From a bacterium (GTDB lineage: Bacteria > Patescibacteriota > Saccharimonadia > Saccharimonadales > Saccharimonadaceae): a stretch of 32,592 nt of DNA. The first letter of the stretch is position 1; each line of letters begins with the position of its first letter. This document shows positions 19,969 to 31,388 of the stretch, piece after piece. Location of the stretch: assembly GCA_030432305.1 (NCBI GenBank), contig JAUIHN010000002.1, forward strand, positions 1 through 32,592, written 5' to 3'. The position numbers and the translations under genes were made by a program. The notes under the pieces are model-generated. The model did not search any database. It saw nothing but the letters and a program-made list of their open reading frames with translations, and was not told the origin of the DNA.

Positions 19969-20037
19969 GAGAGTTTTGTGTGCGTAGCGCCTAATTTTTA
20001 ATCAAAAATGCCTGTCATGGTTGCTTTGGAACAAAAT

Positions 20038-20068
20038 AAAACAACCGCCTGCGAGTAGCGGTTGTTTT
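20038..20068 (-). terminator. Hairpin terminator, stronger on minus strand
   Basis: AAACAACCGC/GCGGTTGTTT with TTTTATTTTG following on the minus strand; it would end transcripts coming from the 20120-20560 region. Confidence 0.65.
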
Positions 20069-20119
20069 AGAAGTGGTTGTTTTTGCGTAGTGTTTATTTT
20101 TGGCCCCTGCACAATTTTT

Positions 20120-20560
20120 TTATTCAGAAGCTACCCCTATAATAAGCCGGTAAAGCGCTTGTGTCAACAATATTTTTGGAAATAGTTTACCCGAAATTAT
20201 CGGTGATTGTGGATAATCCACATGTAGTGTTTGTGAAAAAAGTACATCCATATAGACAGGAATCGATTCAGCGAAAGCCAACGTCGCGACATAAAGTAAA
20301 AGACATATAGTAACTATTTGGCAGGCATAGAATTTACGCTGTGGTGTAGTCGGGGCTGCCAATGGATGGTTAAGGCCGGCGGCATTGGACGTTTGGTGCG
20401 TGGGCGCATGGAATGTATTAGCTGCGATTTGGCGCCTACGTGCAGTTTCATCAAAAAACCGCCAGCCACTACGCAATATGTACGCAATAAATATATGTAG
20501 AACGTGATGGGTGGGTCGCCAGCTCGACGTTTGCCTATGTCGTCTTGGCCTGTAGCACAT
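20120..20560 (-). CDS. Possible hypothetical protein with one membrane helix
   Basis: 146 residues, not recognised. The N-terminal half is rich in Arg, His and Thr and looks poorly protein-like. The C-terminal half starts with a hydrophobic segment (ACQIVTICLLLYVATLAFA, around 82-100) that could be a signal or anchor, followed by about 45 residues (SIPVYMDVLF..., ending LYRLIIGVASE). A minus-strand terminator 50 bases beyond the stop supports transcription in this direction. A shorter protein starting near the hydrophobic segment is possible. Low certainty. Confidence 0.33.
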   Translation of the reverse strand: MCYRPRRHRQTSSWRPTHHVLHIFIAYILRSGWRFFDETARRRQIAANTFHAPTHQTSNAAGLNHPLAAPTTPQRKFYACQIVTICLLLYVATLAFAESIPVYMDVLFSQTLHVDYPQSPIISGKLFPKILLTQALYRLIIGVASE

Positions 20561-20569
20561 AAGGCCACG

Positions 20570-21012
20570 AGCCAGACGGTCGGCGATTGGATGCTGAGCC
20601 GTATAAAAATGAGGGCAGAAACGTAAAACTATGCTAGACGCGGAGCTGGCTTTGCTGGCTGGTCTGCGGCGCAGTCATGAGAAAACATGGTGCCACATGA
20701 TCACGGAATAAAAATTTGGCGGAGTAGTGAGTGTGCAAGGTTGACCGTAAAGTGCGCTGCTGTTGGGTATGAGCGGCGCACTTTACGGTAGGGCAGGTTA
20801 GTAGAAGCTGGGGGTTTATCATAGCGTGTTATGAATGTAGCAACGTAGCGCTAAAGTTCCTTAAAAACTCGAACATACCTACGAAAGTATAAAAGAGAAA
20901 CACTATAAAACAACGTTGTATTATACATAACAATACAAGTTTTCAAGATACGGTAGGCAGACATGAGTACGCAATAAATGTATTTCACAACAATTTTGTT
21001 TGCGTAAAAGGG
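20570..21012. other. Gene-poor stretch with one strong inverted repeat
   Basis: No convincing CDS in either direction. The clear structure is a perfect 13-bp inverted repeat at 20745-20788: CCGTAAAGTGCGC and GCGCACTTTACGG, 18 bases apart, without a T-run on either side. The right part (20850-21010) is AT-rich with short palindromes such as ACAACGTTGT. The phrase GTACGCAATAAAT occurs near 20480 and again near 20960. Confidence 0.5.
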
Positions 21013-21041
21013 TTGACCTCTCATACTGTTCATGCTAGTAT
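21013..21041 (+). promoter_or_regulatory. Promoter of the 21-kb structured RNA
   Basis: TTGACC, 17-bp spacer, TAGTAT with extended TGC just before the -10. Expected start near 21048. Confidence 0.7.
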
Positions 21042-21047
21042 TCTAAG

Positions 21048-21480
21048 TACGCTTTTATCAAAAACAAAAAAGCAAAAAACATTAACAACTCGTATATAAC
21101 TCTGACCGCGACAGGGCGGAAAATCGGTGACGACACTCGCATGGAGCTATGTCACATACAAGGCAACCTGCGCCAATAGTGGCGTTACCGATGCTCCGCC
21201 TTAAGACTTTTCTTATAGGCTTTGCCTCTTAGGTTCTGTCTTTTGTCGTAGAGCGGCGCATCTTTTCGGAATATGCTTGAGCACCCTGTGCTCGTATAGA
21301 ACGCAATCGATGCGAACGATATGCTCAGGACTTTCCTGGGCGGTCAGATTGCCTGCAGTAGCAGGGGTCACTGGCACACGCGCCCAATAGTATTTCTTTA
21401 GCGGCGCATGCTGTTGCCGTTTCGATCGTCTGCTGCTGCGGCTCTTTTAATTTTAAGAGGCAGTATCCCTCGGGAGGGGG
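21048..21480 (+). ncRNA. Long structured leader or ncRNA, family not recognised
   Basis: A long-range helix joins TCTGACCGC 21101-21109 to GCGGTCAGA 21340-21348 and continues with CAGG 21112 / CCTG 21335. Inside are GCGGA/TCCGC (21116/21195), ATCGGT/ACCGAT (21123/21187) and CGCCA-ATAG-TGGCG (21171-21184). Further arms are GTTCT/AGAAC (21233/21298) enclosing GAGCAC-cct-GTGCTC (21279-21293), and ATCG/CGAT (21306/21317). After the closing helix come CCTGC-AGTA-GCAGG (21353) and CCCTC-GG-GAGGG, which overlaps the ribosome binding site of the gene at 21482. It could be a riboswitch-like leader for that gene or an independent RNA. Confidence 0.6.
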
Positions 21481-21481
21481 T

Positions 21482-21859
21482 ATGTTTACAAGAATTGTAG
21501 CAATTATGACGGTCGTATCAGCAGTTATGCTTGGCGTTTTACTCTTTACGACCACTCCTTCAAGCACCGGTCCGCTCGGGATTCTCGGCTTTTTTGTTTT
21601 TATGTATATAACAGCACTTGGGGTGCTGACTTTTTTGTTTTGGAGCATTGGACTCCTCGCGGCAAAATTGCCATCTAAGCGACGACGCACATTCGCTGTT
21701 ACCCCTAAGGGGGCGTACTATTATGCGAGCGTGATTGCTCTGGTACCGGTTATGCTGATTGCGATTCAATCTGTCGGTGAAGTCGGGGTGTACCAGGTTC
21801 TACTGGTGTCGTTCTTTGTGGTCATTGCTTGGATATATGTGACAAATCGGCTTTCATAA
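21482..21859 (+). CDS. Small four-helix membrane protein, function unknown
   Basis: 125 residues with four likely helices: 4-22, 33-60, 75-95 and 101-120. The loop after the second helix carries KLPSKRRRTFAVTPKGAYYY, giving a basic cytoplasmic turn. I do not recognise the family. The start ATG 21482 lies behind GGGAGGGGG at the end of the long structured leader, where it could be sequestered by CCCTC. Position suggests a link to the ATPase two genes on, which starts its own promoter unit. Confidence 0.7.
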   Translation: MFTRIVAIMTVVSAVMLGVLLFTTTPSSTGPLGILGFFVFMYITALGVLTFLFWSIGLLAAKLPSKRRRTFAVTPKGAYYYASVIALVPVMLIAIQSVGEVGVYQVLLVSFFVVIAWIYVTNRLS

Positions 21860-21885
21860 ACTCTTTATGCTTAATGTGATTATGG

Positions 21886-21891
21886 TATAAT
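21886..21891 (+). promoter_or_regulatory. Extended -10 for leaderless acidic-protein gene
   Basis: TGGTATAAT ends 7 bases before ATG 21899, so transcription should begin at the start codon. No -35 match. Confidence 0.55.
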
Positions 21892-21898
21892 TACAGAT

Positions 21899-22333
21899 AT
21901 GGAACAAACGCCTTCTTCACCTGGCCGTAGCCCTGAGTTGCCATCGGTTTCACCACCATCAAACGGCGAAAAGGTAGCTGACGCTTCAAATCCCGAAATT
22001 GATACCGGGGGCTCTGCTGAGCGTCAAGAGCGAAGTGCTGCCGAAGCTGCACCAGTGAGTGGGCAGGCTGCGACGCCTCCTCCGTCTACAATTGCGCTAC
22101 CGACACCCCCGTTGCCAACGACGAACGTTGCTGATGACACAACACAACCGGCATTAAACGCGCCAACTGTTGCCAACGACGATGATCTTAACGAGAAGGA
22201 GTGGGTGGATAAAGCAAAAAAAGTACTAGCAGAGACAAAAGACGACCCATATCGTCGCGAGAAAGAGGTGACTCGCTTGCAGGAGGATTATCTAATGAAG
22301 CGCTACGGGAGAGAGCTGGGATCTATACAGTGA
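21899..22333 (+). CDS. Acidic, proline-rich protein upstream of T4SS-like ATPase
   Basis: 144 residues. Residues 1-95 are disordered-looking (Pro, Ser, Thr, Ala, Glu). Residues 96-144 form a charged helical tail (NEKEWVDKAKKVLAETKDDP, REKEVTRLQEDYLMKRYG). I know of similar short proteins directly before VirB4/TraG-like ATPases in Saccharibacteria, but no function. It appears leaderless behind an extended -10. The ATPase starts 20 bases after its stop, so both are likely one operon and may interact. Confidence 0.7.
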   Translation: MEQTPSSPGRSPELPSVSPPSNGEKVADASNPEIDTGGSAERQERSAAEAAPVSGQAATPPPSTIALPTPPLPTTNVADDTTQPALNAPTVANDDDLNEKEWVDKAKKVLAETKDDPYRREKEVTRLQEDYLMKRYGRELGSIQ

Positions 22334-22353
22334 GAGGTGGAGAGTTGTAGATT

Positions 22354-25191
22354 ATGATGGGGATACTCATTACTGTTATCTCGGTGGGCGTCGTTGCGGC
22401 GATTTTTGGGTATCTGATGTTTGTCCAGTACCAAAAGACAGTACGTGAGGCAAAAAACTACGAGCGTGGACTAAAAATGATACCGCTTCGTATACATCTA
22501 CCACCGTCCAGTACGGACATAGAGGGCGGTAGTAGGGACGAGCGCGATTTGACAGAGGAAATACTGTCTCAAGCGCAAGTGATGTATAACATTATCTCGA
22601 GCACGGCCACCAAGGGGTTTAAGAGTAAAATCTACGGACAGCGCCATCTGTCCTTCGAGATTGTCGCGCACCAAGGAATCGTACAGTACTACGTGGTGGT
22701 ACCGATCGTACTCGAGGATGTCGTGAGACAGGCAGTGGCCGCAGCGTATCCTTCGGCTCGCCTCGAAGAGGTAAAGGATCGTAATATCTTTAGCCAGATG
22801 GGGAAAATGAGCGGTACGATAGGTGGCGAGTTTACCCTGAAGAAGGATTTTGTCTACCCAATCGCCACCTATCAGGAGTCGAAGCGCGATGCATCGCGGG
22901 CGCTTCTTAATGCCTTGTCTTCGGCAAACAGGGAAGACGGCGTAGCGGTGCAATTTCTACTACGACCAGCGAATGAGAACTGGACGAAGCAGTCGATTGA
23001 TGTAGCCGGGCATATTATCAAGAACAAAGGTGAAAACAAAGGGGTGGCATCTGGGTCGATCAAATCGCGAGATTTGCTTGAAGCACTCTGGAAGCCACCC
23101 GAGACGAGCGAAACAAAAGCCGAAGAAAAACAGCTGACAGCACTCGAGCAGTCGGCCGTCGAAGCTATTCAGGAAAAAACGCGCTACCCGGGTTATGAGG
23201 TGTTGGTGCGCGTTGTGGTATCGTCGAACACATCTGCGCGCTCGCAGGCCCTGATGAAGAACATCGTGGCGGCATTCTCGCTGTTTGATTCACCGAGCTT
23301 TAATGGCTTTAAGTTTGCGGTTTCAAAAAACATCGAACAACTTGTGACGGCGTATATATTCCGATTTTTCCCGCAATCGGTCAACAAAAACATCCTAAAC
23401 AGTATCGAGCTAGCAACTCTTTTTCATTTGCCGAGCCAGAATACCATACCGACGTCACAAGTGGTGCGACAATCGTCGAAACAGGTTGATGGCCCGAATG
23501 AGGTGATGGACGAAGGGCTGCTACTTGGCTATAACGAATTTCGTGGCACCAAGAAACCGATTCGTCTCAGTTCCAACGATAGACGTCGTCATACTTACAT
23601 CATTGGTCAGACGGGTACAGGTAAATCGGTACTACTGGAGAATCTTGCCTTTCAGGATATGATGGATGGTCGCGGTTTCGCGTTTGTCGACCCGCACGGT
23701 GATTCGGTAGAGAGTTTGCTCGGCAAAGTGCCAAAAGAGCGTGTCGAGGATGTTATTTACTTTAACCCCGGCGACATGACGAACCCTATCGGTCTAAACA
23801 TGTTTGAGTTCGACAGTCCCGACCAAAAGGACTTTCTGATTCAAGAGGCGATAAACATGCTTTACGGTCTCTATGACCCCGGTCACACCGGTATTGTTGG
23901 CCCACGGCTGGAGCATATCTTCCGTAACGCTGCGCTGCTGTTGATGGCGGATCCGGCTGGCGGCACGTTTGTTGACATCCCTAAGGTATTGATTGATCCG
24001 GAGTTCGTCAGGAGTAAGCTGAAACACGTGACCGATCAGACGGTTATCGACTTCTGGACGAAAGAGTTTCCGGCGTCTCAGCGTTCAAATGAAGCCGGAG
24101 AGGTTATTAGCTGGGTTGTGAGCAAATTTGGTCCGTTCATCAGTAATGATGCTATGCGCAATATTATCGGTCAAACAGAGAGCGGCTTCAACCTGCGCGA
24201 GATTATGGATGGCAACAAAATCTTGCTTGTGAACCTCAGTAAGGGGCGTATGGGAGAACTGAACTCGAAACTGCTCGGTATTATCTTCGTGATGAAGTTT
24301 CAGGCTGCTGCTATGAGCCGTGCGGATATACCAGAGCAGGAGCGGCGCGATTTCTCGCTGTATGTCGATGAGTTTCAGAATTTCGCTACTGAGAGCTTTG
24401 AGTCGATCTTGTCTGAGGCGCGTAAGTACCGGCTTAACCTCATCTTGGGTAATCAATTCATGACGCAGTTAACAGATAAGGTGCGCGAAGCGATTATTGG
24501 TAACGTTGGTACCGTGATAGGTGGTCGTATCGGTATCACGGATGCTGAAATTTTGGTGAAAAAATTTGCTCCAACCTTTGATGTCGAGGACCTTACCAAG
24601 CTACCGAACTATCAATCGATTGTAAGTGTGATGATTGATAACGTGCCTTCGGCGCCGTTTAGTATGTCGTTTGTGCCACCAATGGGGCAGTCGAACCAAG
24701 AGCTGAGTGACGCGCTGAAGCGCCTCTCTGCGACCAAATACGGTAAGCCGCGGGCTCAGGTCGAAGAAGACATCTTTAAGCGTCTCGGGAGGTCCAAGAC
24801 TGGCCAGGCGCTGCCTACGCAGATTCAGGCTGTTGGTTCAAACCGAGGAGCTGCTGGCGCCTCTGGATCGTCGTTTCTTGATGAATGGCTCGCCAAGCGT
24901 CAGAAAGCTGGTGCTGGTCAACCAAAGCCAAAGCCACCGGTAGCAGCGCAGCAGGCAAGGCCAGTCTCGCCGCCAGCCCCTAAAGCGCCTGAAGCTAGTA
25001 TAGCCTCACCTGAAGCGGCGGCCCCAGTACCTGAAGAGAAAACGCCACTGCCAGATGTAGCGACGGCATATCCGGAGTTACCGGCGACCCCTCAGGAACC
25101 ACCACAGCCTACTGAAGCTCAAAACAATCTTCACTTAAGGGGTGATAGCGCGAATCACGACGCTGAGGTCTCGATAAAACTACACGAATAA
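22354..25191 (+). CDS. VirD4/TraG-like type IV secretion ATPase (coupling-protein type)
   Basis: 945 residues. One N-terminal membrane helix (about 3-25). A 390-residue mixed domain follows, then the RecA-like motor: Walker A IGQTGTGKSVLLE (around 417) and Walker B SLYVDEFQNFATESF (around 670), with ILGNQFMTQLTDKVREAI after it. This matches hexameric DNA or protein pumps of the VirD4/TraG/VirB4 group. The last 130 residues are Pro/Ala/Glu-rich and disordered. No other T4SS component (VirB3, B6, B8, relaxase) is in the window. It is convergent with the next gene: the stops are one base apart and no terminator is visible. Confidence 0.88.
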   Translation: MMGILITVISVGVVAAIFGYLMFVQYQKTVREAKNYERGLKMIPLRIHLPPSSTDIEGGSRDERDLTEEILSQAQVMYNIISSTATKGFKSKIYGQRHLSFEIVAHQGIVQYYVVVPIVLEDVVRQAVAAAYPSARLEEVKDRNIFSQMGKMSGTIGGEFTLKKDFVYPIATYQESKRDASRALLNALSSANREDGVAVQFLLRPANENWTKQSIDVAGHIIKNKGENKGVASGSIKSRDLLEALWKPPETSETKAEEKQLTALEQSAVEAIQEKTRYPGYEVLVRVVVSSNTSARSQALMKNIVAAFSLFDSPSFNGFKFAVSKNIEQLVTAYIFRFFPQSVNKNILNSIELATLFHLPSQNTIPTSQVVRQSSKQVDGPNEVMDEGLLLGYNEFRGTKKPIRLSSNDRRRHTYIIGQTGTGKSVLLENLAFQDMMDGRGFAFVDPHGDSVESLLGKVPKERVEDVIYFNPGDMTNPIGLNMFEFDSPDQKDFLIQEAINMLYGLYDPGHTGIVGPRLEHIFRNAALLLMADPAGGTFVDIPKVLIDPEFVRSKLKHVTDQTVIDFWTKEFPASQRSNEAGEVISWVVSKFGPFISNDAMRNIIGQTESGFNLREIMDGNKILLVNLSKGRMGELNSKLLGIIFVMKFQAAAMSRADIPEQERRDFSLYVDEFQNFATESFESILSEARKYRLNLILGNQFMTQLTDKVREAIIGNVGTVIGGRIGITDAEILVKKFAPTFDVEDLTKLPNYQSIVSVMIDNVPSAPFSMSFVPPMGQSNQELSDALKRLSATKYGKPRAQVEEDIFKRLGRSKTGQALPTQIQAVGSNRGAAGASGSSFLDEWLAKRQKAGAGQPKPKPPVAAQQARPVSPPAPKAPEASIASPEAAAPVPEEKTPLPDVATAYPELPATPQEPPQPTEAQNNLHLRGDSANHDAEVSIKLHE

Positions 25192-25192
25192 G

Positions 25193-25537
25193 CTACTTCT
25201 TTTTGAATATGGCTGAGAGGAAGTCGTAGCCAAGGCCAACTATCCAGCCAATTACAAAGCTGCCGACCGCCTCAAAGCCGGACAGGCTATAGCCTAGATT
25301 TTTTGCCATCAAGTAAAGTGTAAGAGTCGTCACAAAAGAAGCAACTGCTCCAAAAAGGAGAGGATTGGGACGGGCAATTGTCTTGCCGAGTAGGTCGCTA
25401 CACCACGCCACCGCCCTTACGTGAATAAACGCACTGAATAGCTGCCTGTAACGAGGCATATCGTGGGTCGCCTCTGCCACGATGGCATCAAAGTCTCTCG
25501 TGCTTCGAACAGTGTTCTTGGGTCTAGAAGAGTGCAT
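25193..25537 (-). CDS. Small membrane protein with two helices, function unknown
   Basis: 114 residues. A basic, mainly helical N-terminus (1-55) precedes two C-terminal helices (about 60-78 LLFGAVASFVTTLTLYLMA and 85-108 FEAVGSFVIGWIVGLGYDFL), ending FKKK. The GYSLSGFEAVGSF stretch seems familiar from Saccharibacteria genomes, but I can give no function. One base separates its start from the stop of the upstream 400-residue membrane protein, so both are one operon. Confidence 0.75.
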   Translation of the reverse strand: MHSSRPKNTVRSTRDFDAIVAEATHDMPRYRQLFSAFIHVRAVAWCSDLLGKTIARPNPLLFGAVASFVTTLTLYLMAKNLGYSLSGFEAVGSFVIGWIVGLGYDFLSAIFKKK

Positions 25538-25538
25538 A

Positions 25539-26741
25539 CTACAGGCCTCCCAAATGGTTATGTCTAATGATATATATTTCAGTCAGGAGTTGTCTAGAGC
25601 GTAGATAAAGGAATGTCACAACTGTTGCCAAAAGAACAGCACTAACGATATTGAAACGCTTTGAGAGAGTCGGAAGGCTATTAGTCGTCTGCTCAACACT
25701 TTTGGCGAAGGGGCAATTAACTGGTGTTTTAATTACATCACCGCCAAACGCCAGGCTGGCCGTACAATCATACGAGGCGGTCACATATTGCCCTTGTGCG
25801 GTAGCAGGGATAGAGGGGACGAGCTGCATGATGAATACTCGCTCTATGCGTTCTCCCGCCGCAATACGTGCGTTGTTCCAGGTCAGATTCTTCGTATCGA
25901 AGTCGTACTCTCCGCCTCCGTAGTCGAGAATACGTGAGTATTCCAGGATATCTTCCAGGTTGACCGACGGGGTGACCGTAATTGCTGCATCGCTCGTGTT
26001 TTCTGCTAAGAGTGTGTAGACGACACGATCGAGCGGCTGAAACATATCTATAGACGGATTGTCTGAGGAGATTTCGCGCGCATCTAGAGAAAGGTTGAGT
26101 ATGGACAGACACTCCTCATCGCGGTTCCAAGAGGTGAGCTGGAGCGGTTGTTTTGGGGCATCGAGCCATGAACTACATGGGGACGGCGGTAGTTTTTCTG
26201 TTACGAGACTGGCACCGCTTTGTGTAAGCGCGAACCAGCCACCCAGCGTCTCTGATGAGCCTAGGAATACCGACAGGTCTTTGAGTTCATCTGGAAGAGG
26301 CTGGTAATAAGCGACGCTTGAGGTACCGTTCGCTGCCTCAAAGAAGTAAGCAGTACTCGAGTCAGTTCTCGGGTTCTGCATCGACCAAAGAGACGAGCTT
26401 GCCTCATAGGGGAGGCTGTCTAGCTCGGCGGCTGCAATCTCAGCGCGGCTGATGCCCAAAGAGGTGAGCAGGTCTTTGCTGTTTCTTGCGTTTTGGTCGT
26501 AATATTCGAGATACTGCTCCGTAGAGGCTACGCCTCCATCAATAAAGACCTCAGGGTTATTGGCGTTGGCCGACTCGGGCGGAATCGTGGTTGCAATAAG
26601 CTGCACTACGAGCGCGAGAAGGCTAAAAATGAGCCCAATCTGCCGTTTTGAGGTCTCATTTCGGAGCTGTTTAACGTACACGCCAAGATTCCCCGCCAGC
26701 GTGGGGCTGTAGGCTAACTCTGTGACGATTTTTCTAAACAT
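25539..26741 (-). CDS. Membrane-anchored extracytoplasmic protein, Saccharibacteria-type family
   Basis: 400 residues. A cytoplasmic N-terminus (SPTLAGNLGVYVKQLRNE) is followed by one membrane helix (about 36-54, ending before PPESANANNP), a large outside region (55-360) and a second helix near 365-385 with a short basic tail. The outside part contains a beta-rich DUF11-like repeat (VVYTLLAENTSDAAITVTPS). Three Cys residues could form disulphides. Similar proteins appear common in Saccharibacteria; the role is unknown, perhaps on the cell surface. A promoter TTGTGC-18-TAATCT lies upstream on the minus strand. Confidence 0.78.
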   Translation of the reverse strand: MFRKIVTELAYSPTLAGNLGVYVKQLRNETSKRQIGLIFSLLALVVQLIATTIPPESANANNPEVFIDGGVASTEQYLEYYDQNARNSKDLLTSLGISRAEIAAAELDSLPYEASSSLWSMQNPRTDSSTAYFFEAANGTSSVAYYQPLPDELKDLSVFLGSSETLGGWFALTQSGASLVTEKLPPSPCSSWLDAPKQPLQLTSWNRDEECLSILNLSLDAREISSDNPSIDMFQPLDRVVYTLLAENTSDAAITVTPSVNLEDILEYSRILDYGGGEYDFDTKNLTWNNARIAAGERIERVFIMQLVPSIPATAQGQYVTASYDCTASLAFGGDVIKTPVNCPFAKSVEQTTNSLPTLSKRFNIVSAVLLATVVTFLYLRSRQLLTEIYIIRHNHLGGL

Positions 26742-26806
26742 GTTTGTCTATGCCCACCACCTCTTTTCTACCAGATTAGCATAAGAAATATGTTCAGCAC
26801 AAGTGC

Positions 26807-26835
26807 TTGAGTGAACAGTAGCTTTTCGCTATAAT
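26807..26835 (+). promoter_or_regulatory. Promoter of gyrB-gyrA
   Basis: TTGAGT, 17-bp spacer, TATAAT (26830-26835). It overlaps the divergent promoter region of the 400-residue membrane protein. Confidence 0.75.
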
Positions 26836-26876
26836 AGGTACATTGTAAATAGCTAAAGCGGCTTATATGTAAGTGA

Positions 26877-28874
<1,998 letters not shown>

Positions 28875-28877
28875 ATT

Positions 28878-31388
28878 ATGAATGATGACAATAACGCACC
28901 GCTAGAAGGTGAAGTAGTAGAAAATACCACACACTCGAGAAGCGTCGAGTTCAGAACCCTAGAGAATGTCATGGAAGAGAGCTTCTTCAGGTATTCGATG
29001 AGCGTAATCATCGATCGTGCCTTGCCTGATGTTCGGGACGGCCTTAAGCCGGTACATCGTCGTATTTTATACACCATGGGCGAGCAGGGTCTTAGGCCGG
29101 GCGGTAAGTTTGCCAAGTCTGCACGTATTGCCGGTGAAGTAATGGGTAAATATCATCCGCACGGTGACTCGGCGATTTACGATGCTATGGTTCGTCTCGC
29201 TCAGGATTGGACAATGCGCTATACGCTTGTACAGGGGCAGGGCAACTTTGGCTCAATGGACGGCGATCCACCAGCGGCCAGTCGTTACACCGAGGCTCGT
29301 CTGGGGCGGGCTGGCAATGAACTGCTGACTGATCTTGATAAAGAAACGGTTGATTTTCGCGATAACTACGACGGTAGCGAACAAGAGCCGGTCGTGCTTC
29401 CGGCCAAGCTGCCAAACTTGCTCCTGAATGGTCAGATTGGTATTGCTGTCGGTATGGCGACCAGCATCCCGACACACAATCTGAGCGAGCTGGTTGACGC
29501 CACCATAGAGCTCATTGATAACCCCGAAGCAACAATTGACAACCTCCTGAAGCACGTCAAAGGTCCTGACTTCCCGACAGGAGCTACCGTTTACGGCGGT
29601 GCGCCGATGAAGCAGGCCTACCAAACAGGGCGCGGTAGCGTCACGATACGCGCGGTAGCAGATATTGAGGAGACGAAACGCGGTCGTCATCAGATTGTAG
29701 TGACGGAGATGCCATATGCCGTTAATAAAGCATCACTTATTGAAAAGATTGCCGACTTAGTGAAAGATAAGAAACTGACCGCCATCAGCGATTTGCGCGA
29801 CGAGTCGGCTCGCGGCAGCGTGCGGATTGTGGTTGAGCTGAAAAAAGATGCGTATCCGAAAAAAGTGCTGAATCAGCTCTATAAACTCACTGCTCTGCAG
29901 ACTAATTTCAACTACAATATGCTCGCGTTGGTTGATAGCATCCAGCCGCGTGTACTAGGCTTACAGGATATCCTTAGCGAATTTGTGAAGCATCGCCAGG
30001 TAGTGGTACGCCGCCGCACCGAGTACGAGCTGCGTAAGGCCAAAGAGCGAGCTCATATTCTGGAAGGCTACAAAATTGCCCTGGATCACATCGATGAAGT
30101 AATTAAGACAATCCGTGCCAGCAAGACACAAGAAGAGGCCGAGACAGCGCTCATAGCAAAATTTAAGTTGAGCGAGATTCAGGCAAAAGCTATCCTTGCT
30201 ATGCAGCTGCGCCGTCTGACAGGGCTTGAGCGCGAAGCAATTGAGAATGAGCTGAAAGAATTACTCGAACTCATCAAGAAACTCGAAGCGATTCTGGCTG
30301 ATGAAAAAGAGATCCTTGCAATTATCAAAACCGAACTACTTGAGATGAAGGATAAGTACGGTGATGAACGGCGCTCGAAAATAATTAACCATGAACTCGG
30401 TAAATTTTCTGACGAAGAGCTCATCCCAGAAGAAGAGAGCGTAGTACTTCTTACTACAGAAAATTATATCAAGCGGACACTACTGAGCGATTATCGACGT
30501 CAAAACAGGGGCGGTAAGGGTAAGCGTGGTATGACAACCAAAGAGGAGGATGTTATTACGCAGTTGGTGACAGCCAGCACGCATGATTACTTGCTCTTCT
30601 TTACGAACAGAGGTCGTGTGTTCCGTCTGAAAGCGTATGAAGTGCCGGCGGCTGGCCTGACGGCGAAAGGTGTCGCAGCGGTTAATCTACTCCAGCTGCA
30701 ACCAGAAGAAAGAATTACCTCTATTATTCGCCATCAAAAAGACGCCAGCGATGAAGGCTATCTCTTTATGGCGACGATGAAAGGTACTATCAAGAAGACG
30801 CCTCTCAAGGATTACGCCAATATCCGTACTAATGGTTTGATTGCTATCAAACTTGATGACGGCGACGAACTACGCTGGATCAAGAAGACGACGGGAGAGA
30901 ATGATGTGATTATATCTACATCTGCCGGCCAGGCGGTTCGCTTCAACGAAAAAGATGCCCGTCCAATAGGACGCTCAGCTCGCGGTGTGCGTGGTGTTCG
31001 ACTCAGGCCAAACGATTGGGTGGTCGGCATGGATATCGTCTCCAGTGACGAACAGACACTACTTGTTATCAGCGAGAAGGGCTTTGGCAAGCGAACGAAA
31101 GTTTCGCAGTTCCCAAGCCACAAGCGCGGCGGTGTTGGCATCAAGGCAGCGGTTGTGACAGCAAAGACGGGGCCTATCATATCTGTGCAGTCGCTCGGTG
31201 ACGATATGGCCGAAGCGTTACTTATCTCGAAGCACGGCCAGACAATCCGTCTCAGCCTCGATGACATCAAGCTGCTTGGCCGAACAACCCAAGGCGTAAC
31301 TATCATGCGGCTAGGTGAAGGCGATGCCGTTTCTTCTATAGGATTGATGGAGCAGGCCATAGACAAAGAGGCGGGTGGTAGCGAGTGA
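28878..31388 (+). CDS. gyrA: DNA gyrase subunit A
   Basis: 836 residues. The catalytic Tyr is in [10 protein letters not shown] (around 136). The quinolone-determining region reads [12 protein letters not shown], with the sensitive-type Ser and Asp at the positions equal to 83 and 87 in E. coli. The coiled-coil (about 400-500) is intact. The C-terminal pinwheel has the GyrA box QNRGGKG (around 541), with Asn for the usual Arg, which supports gyrase rather than topoisomerase IV. It cleaves and rejoins DNA. It starts 3 bases after gyrB, and its stop overlaps the next gene's GTG. Confidence 0.98.
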   Translation: MNDDNNAPLEGEVVENTTHSRSVEFRTLENVMEESFFRYSMSVIIDRALPDVRDGLKPVHRRILYTMGEQGLRPGGKFAKSARIAGEVMGKYHPHGDSAIYDAMVRLAQDWTMRYTLVQGQGNFGSMDGDPPAASRYTEARLGRAGNELLTDLDKETVDFRDNYDGSEQEPVVLPAKLPNLLLNGQIGIAVGMATSIPTHNLSELVDATIELIDNPEATIDNLLKHVKGPDFPTGATVYGGAPMKQAYQTGRGSVTIRAVADIEETKRGRHQIVVTEMPYAVNKASLIEKIADLVKDKKLTAISDLRDESARGSVRIVVELKKDAYPKKVLNQLYKLTALQTNFNYNMLALVDSIQPRVLGLQDILSEFVKHRQVVVRRRTEYELRKAKERAHILEGYKIALDHIDEVIKTIRASKTQEEAETALIAKFKLSEIQAKAILAMQLRRLTGLEREAIENELKELLELIKKLEAILADEKEILAIIKTELLEMKDKYGDERRSKIINHELGKFSDEELIPEEESVVLLTTENYIKRTLLSDYRRQNRGGKGKRGMTTKEEDVITQLVTASTHDYLLFFTNRGRVFRLKAYEVPAAGLTAKGVAAVNLLQLQPEERITSIIRHQKDASDEGYLFMATMKGTIKKTPLKDYANIRTNGLIAIKLDDGDELRWIKKTTGENDVIISTSAGQAVRFNEKDARPIGRSARGVRGVRLRPNDWVVGMDIVSSDEQTLLVISEKGFGKRTKVSQFPSHKRGGVGIKAAVVTAKTGPIISVQSLGDDMAEALLISKHGQTIRLSLDDIKLLGRTTQGVTIMRLGEGDAVSSIGLMEQAIDKEAGGSE

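Noticed and set aside
20208-20222. TGTGGAT-A-ATCCACA palindrome containing a DnaA-box-like TGTGGATAA, considered as origin of replication
   Set aside because: Only one good box is present, no cluster, no dnaA or dnaN nearby, and no AT-rich unwinding repeat next to it. gyrB/gyrA alone do not define an origin.
26059-26307. Plus-strand frame inside the 400-residue membrane protein
   Set aside because: Shadow of the minus-strand gene, which has coherent membrane segments and a promoter.
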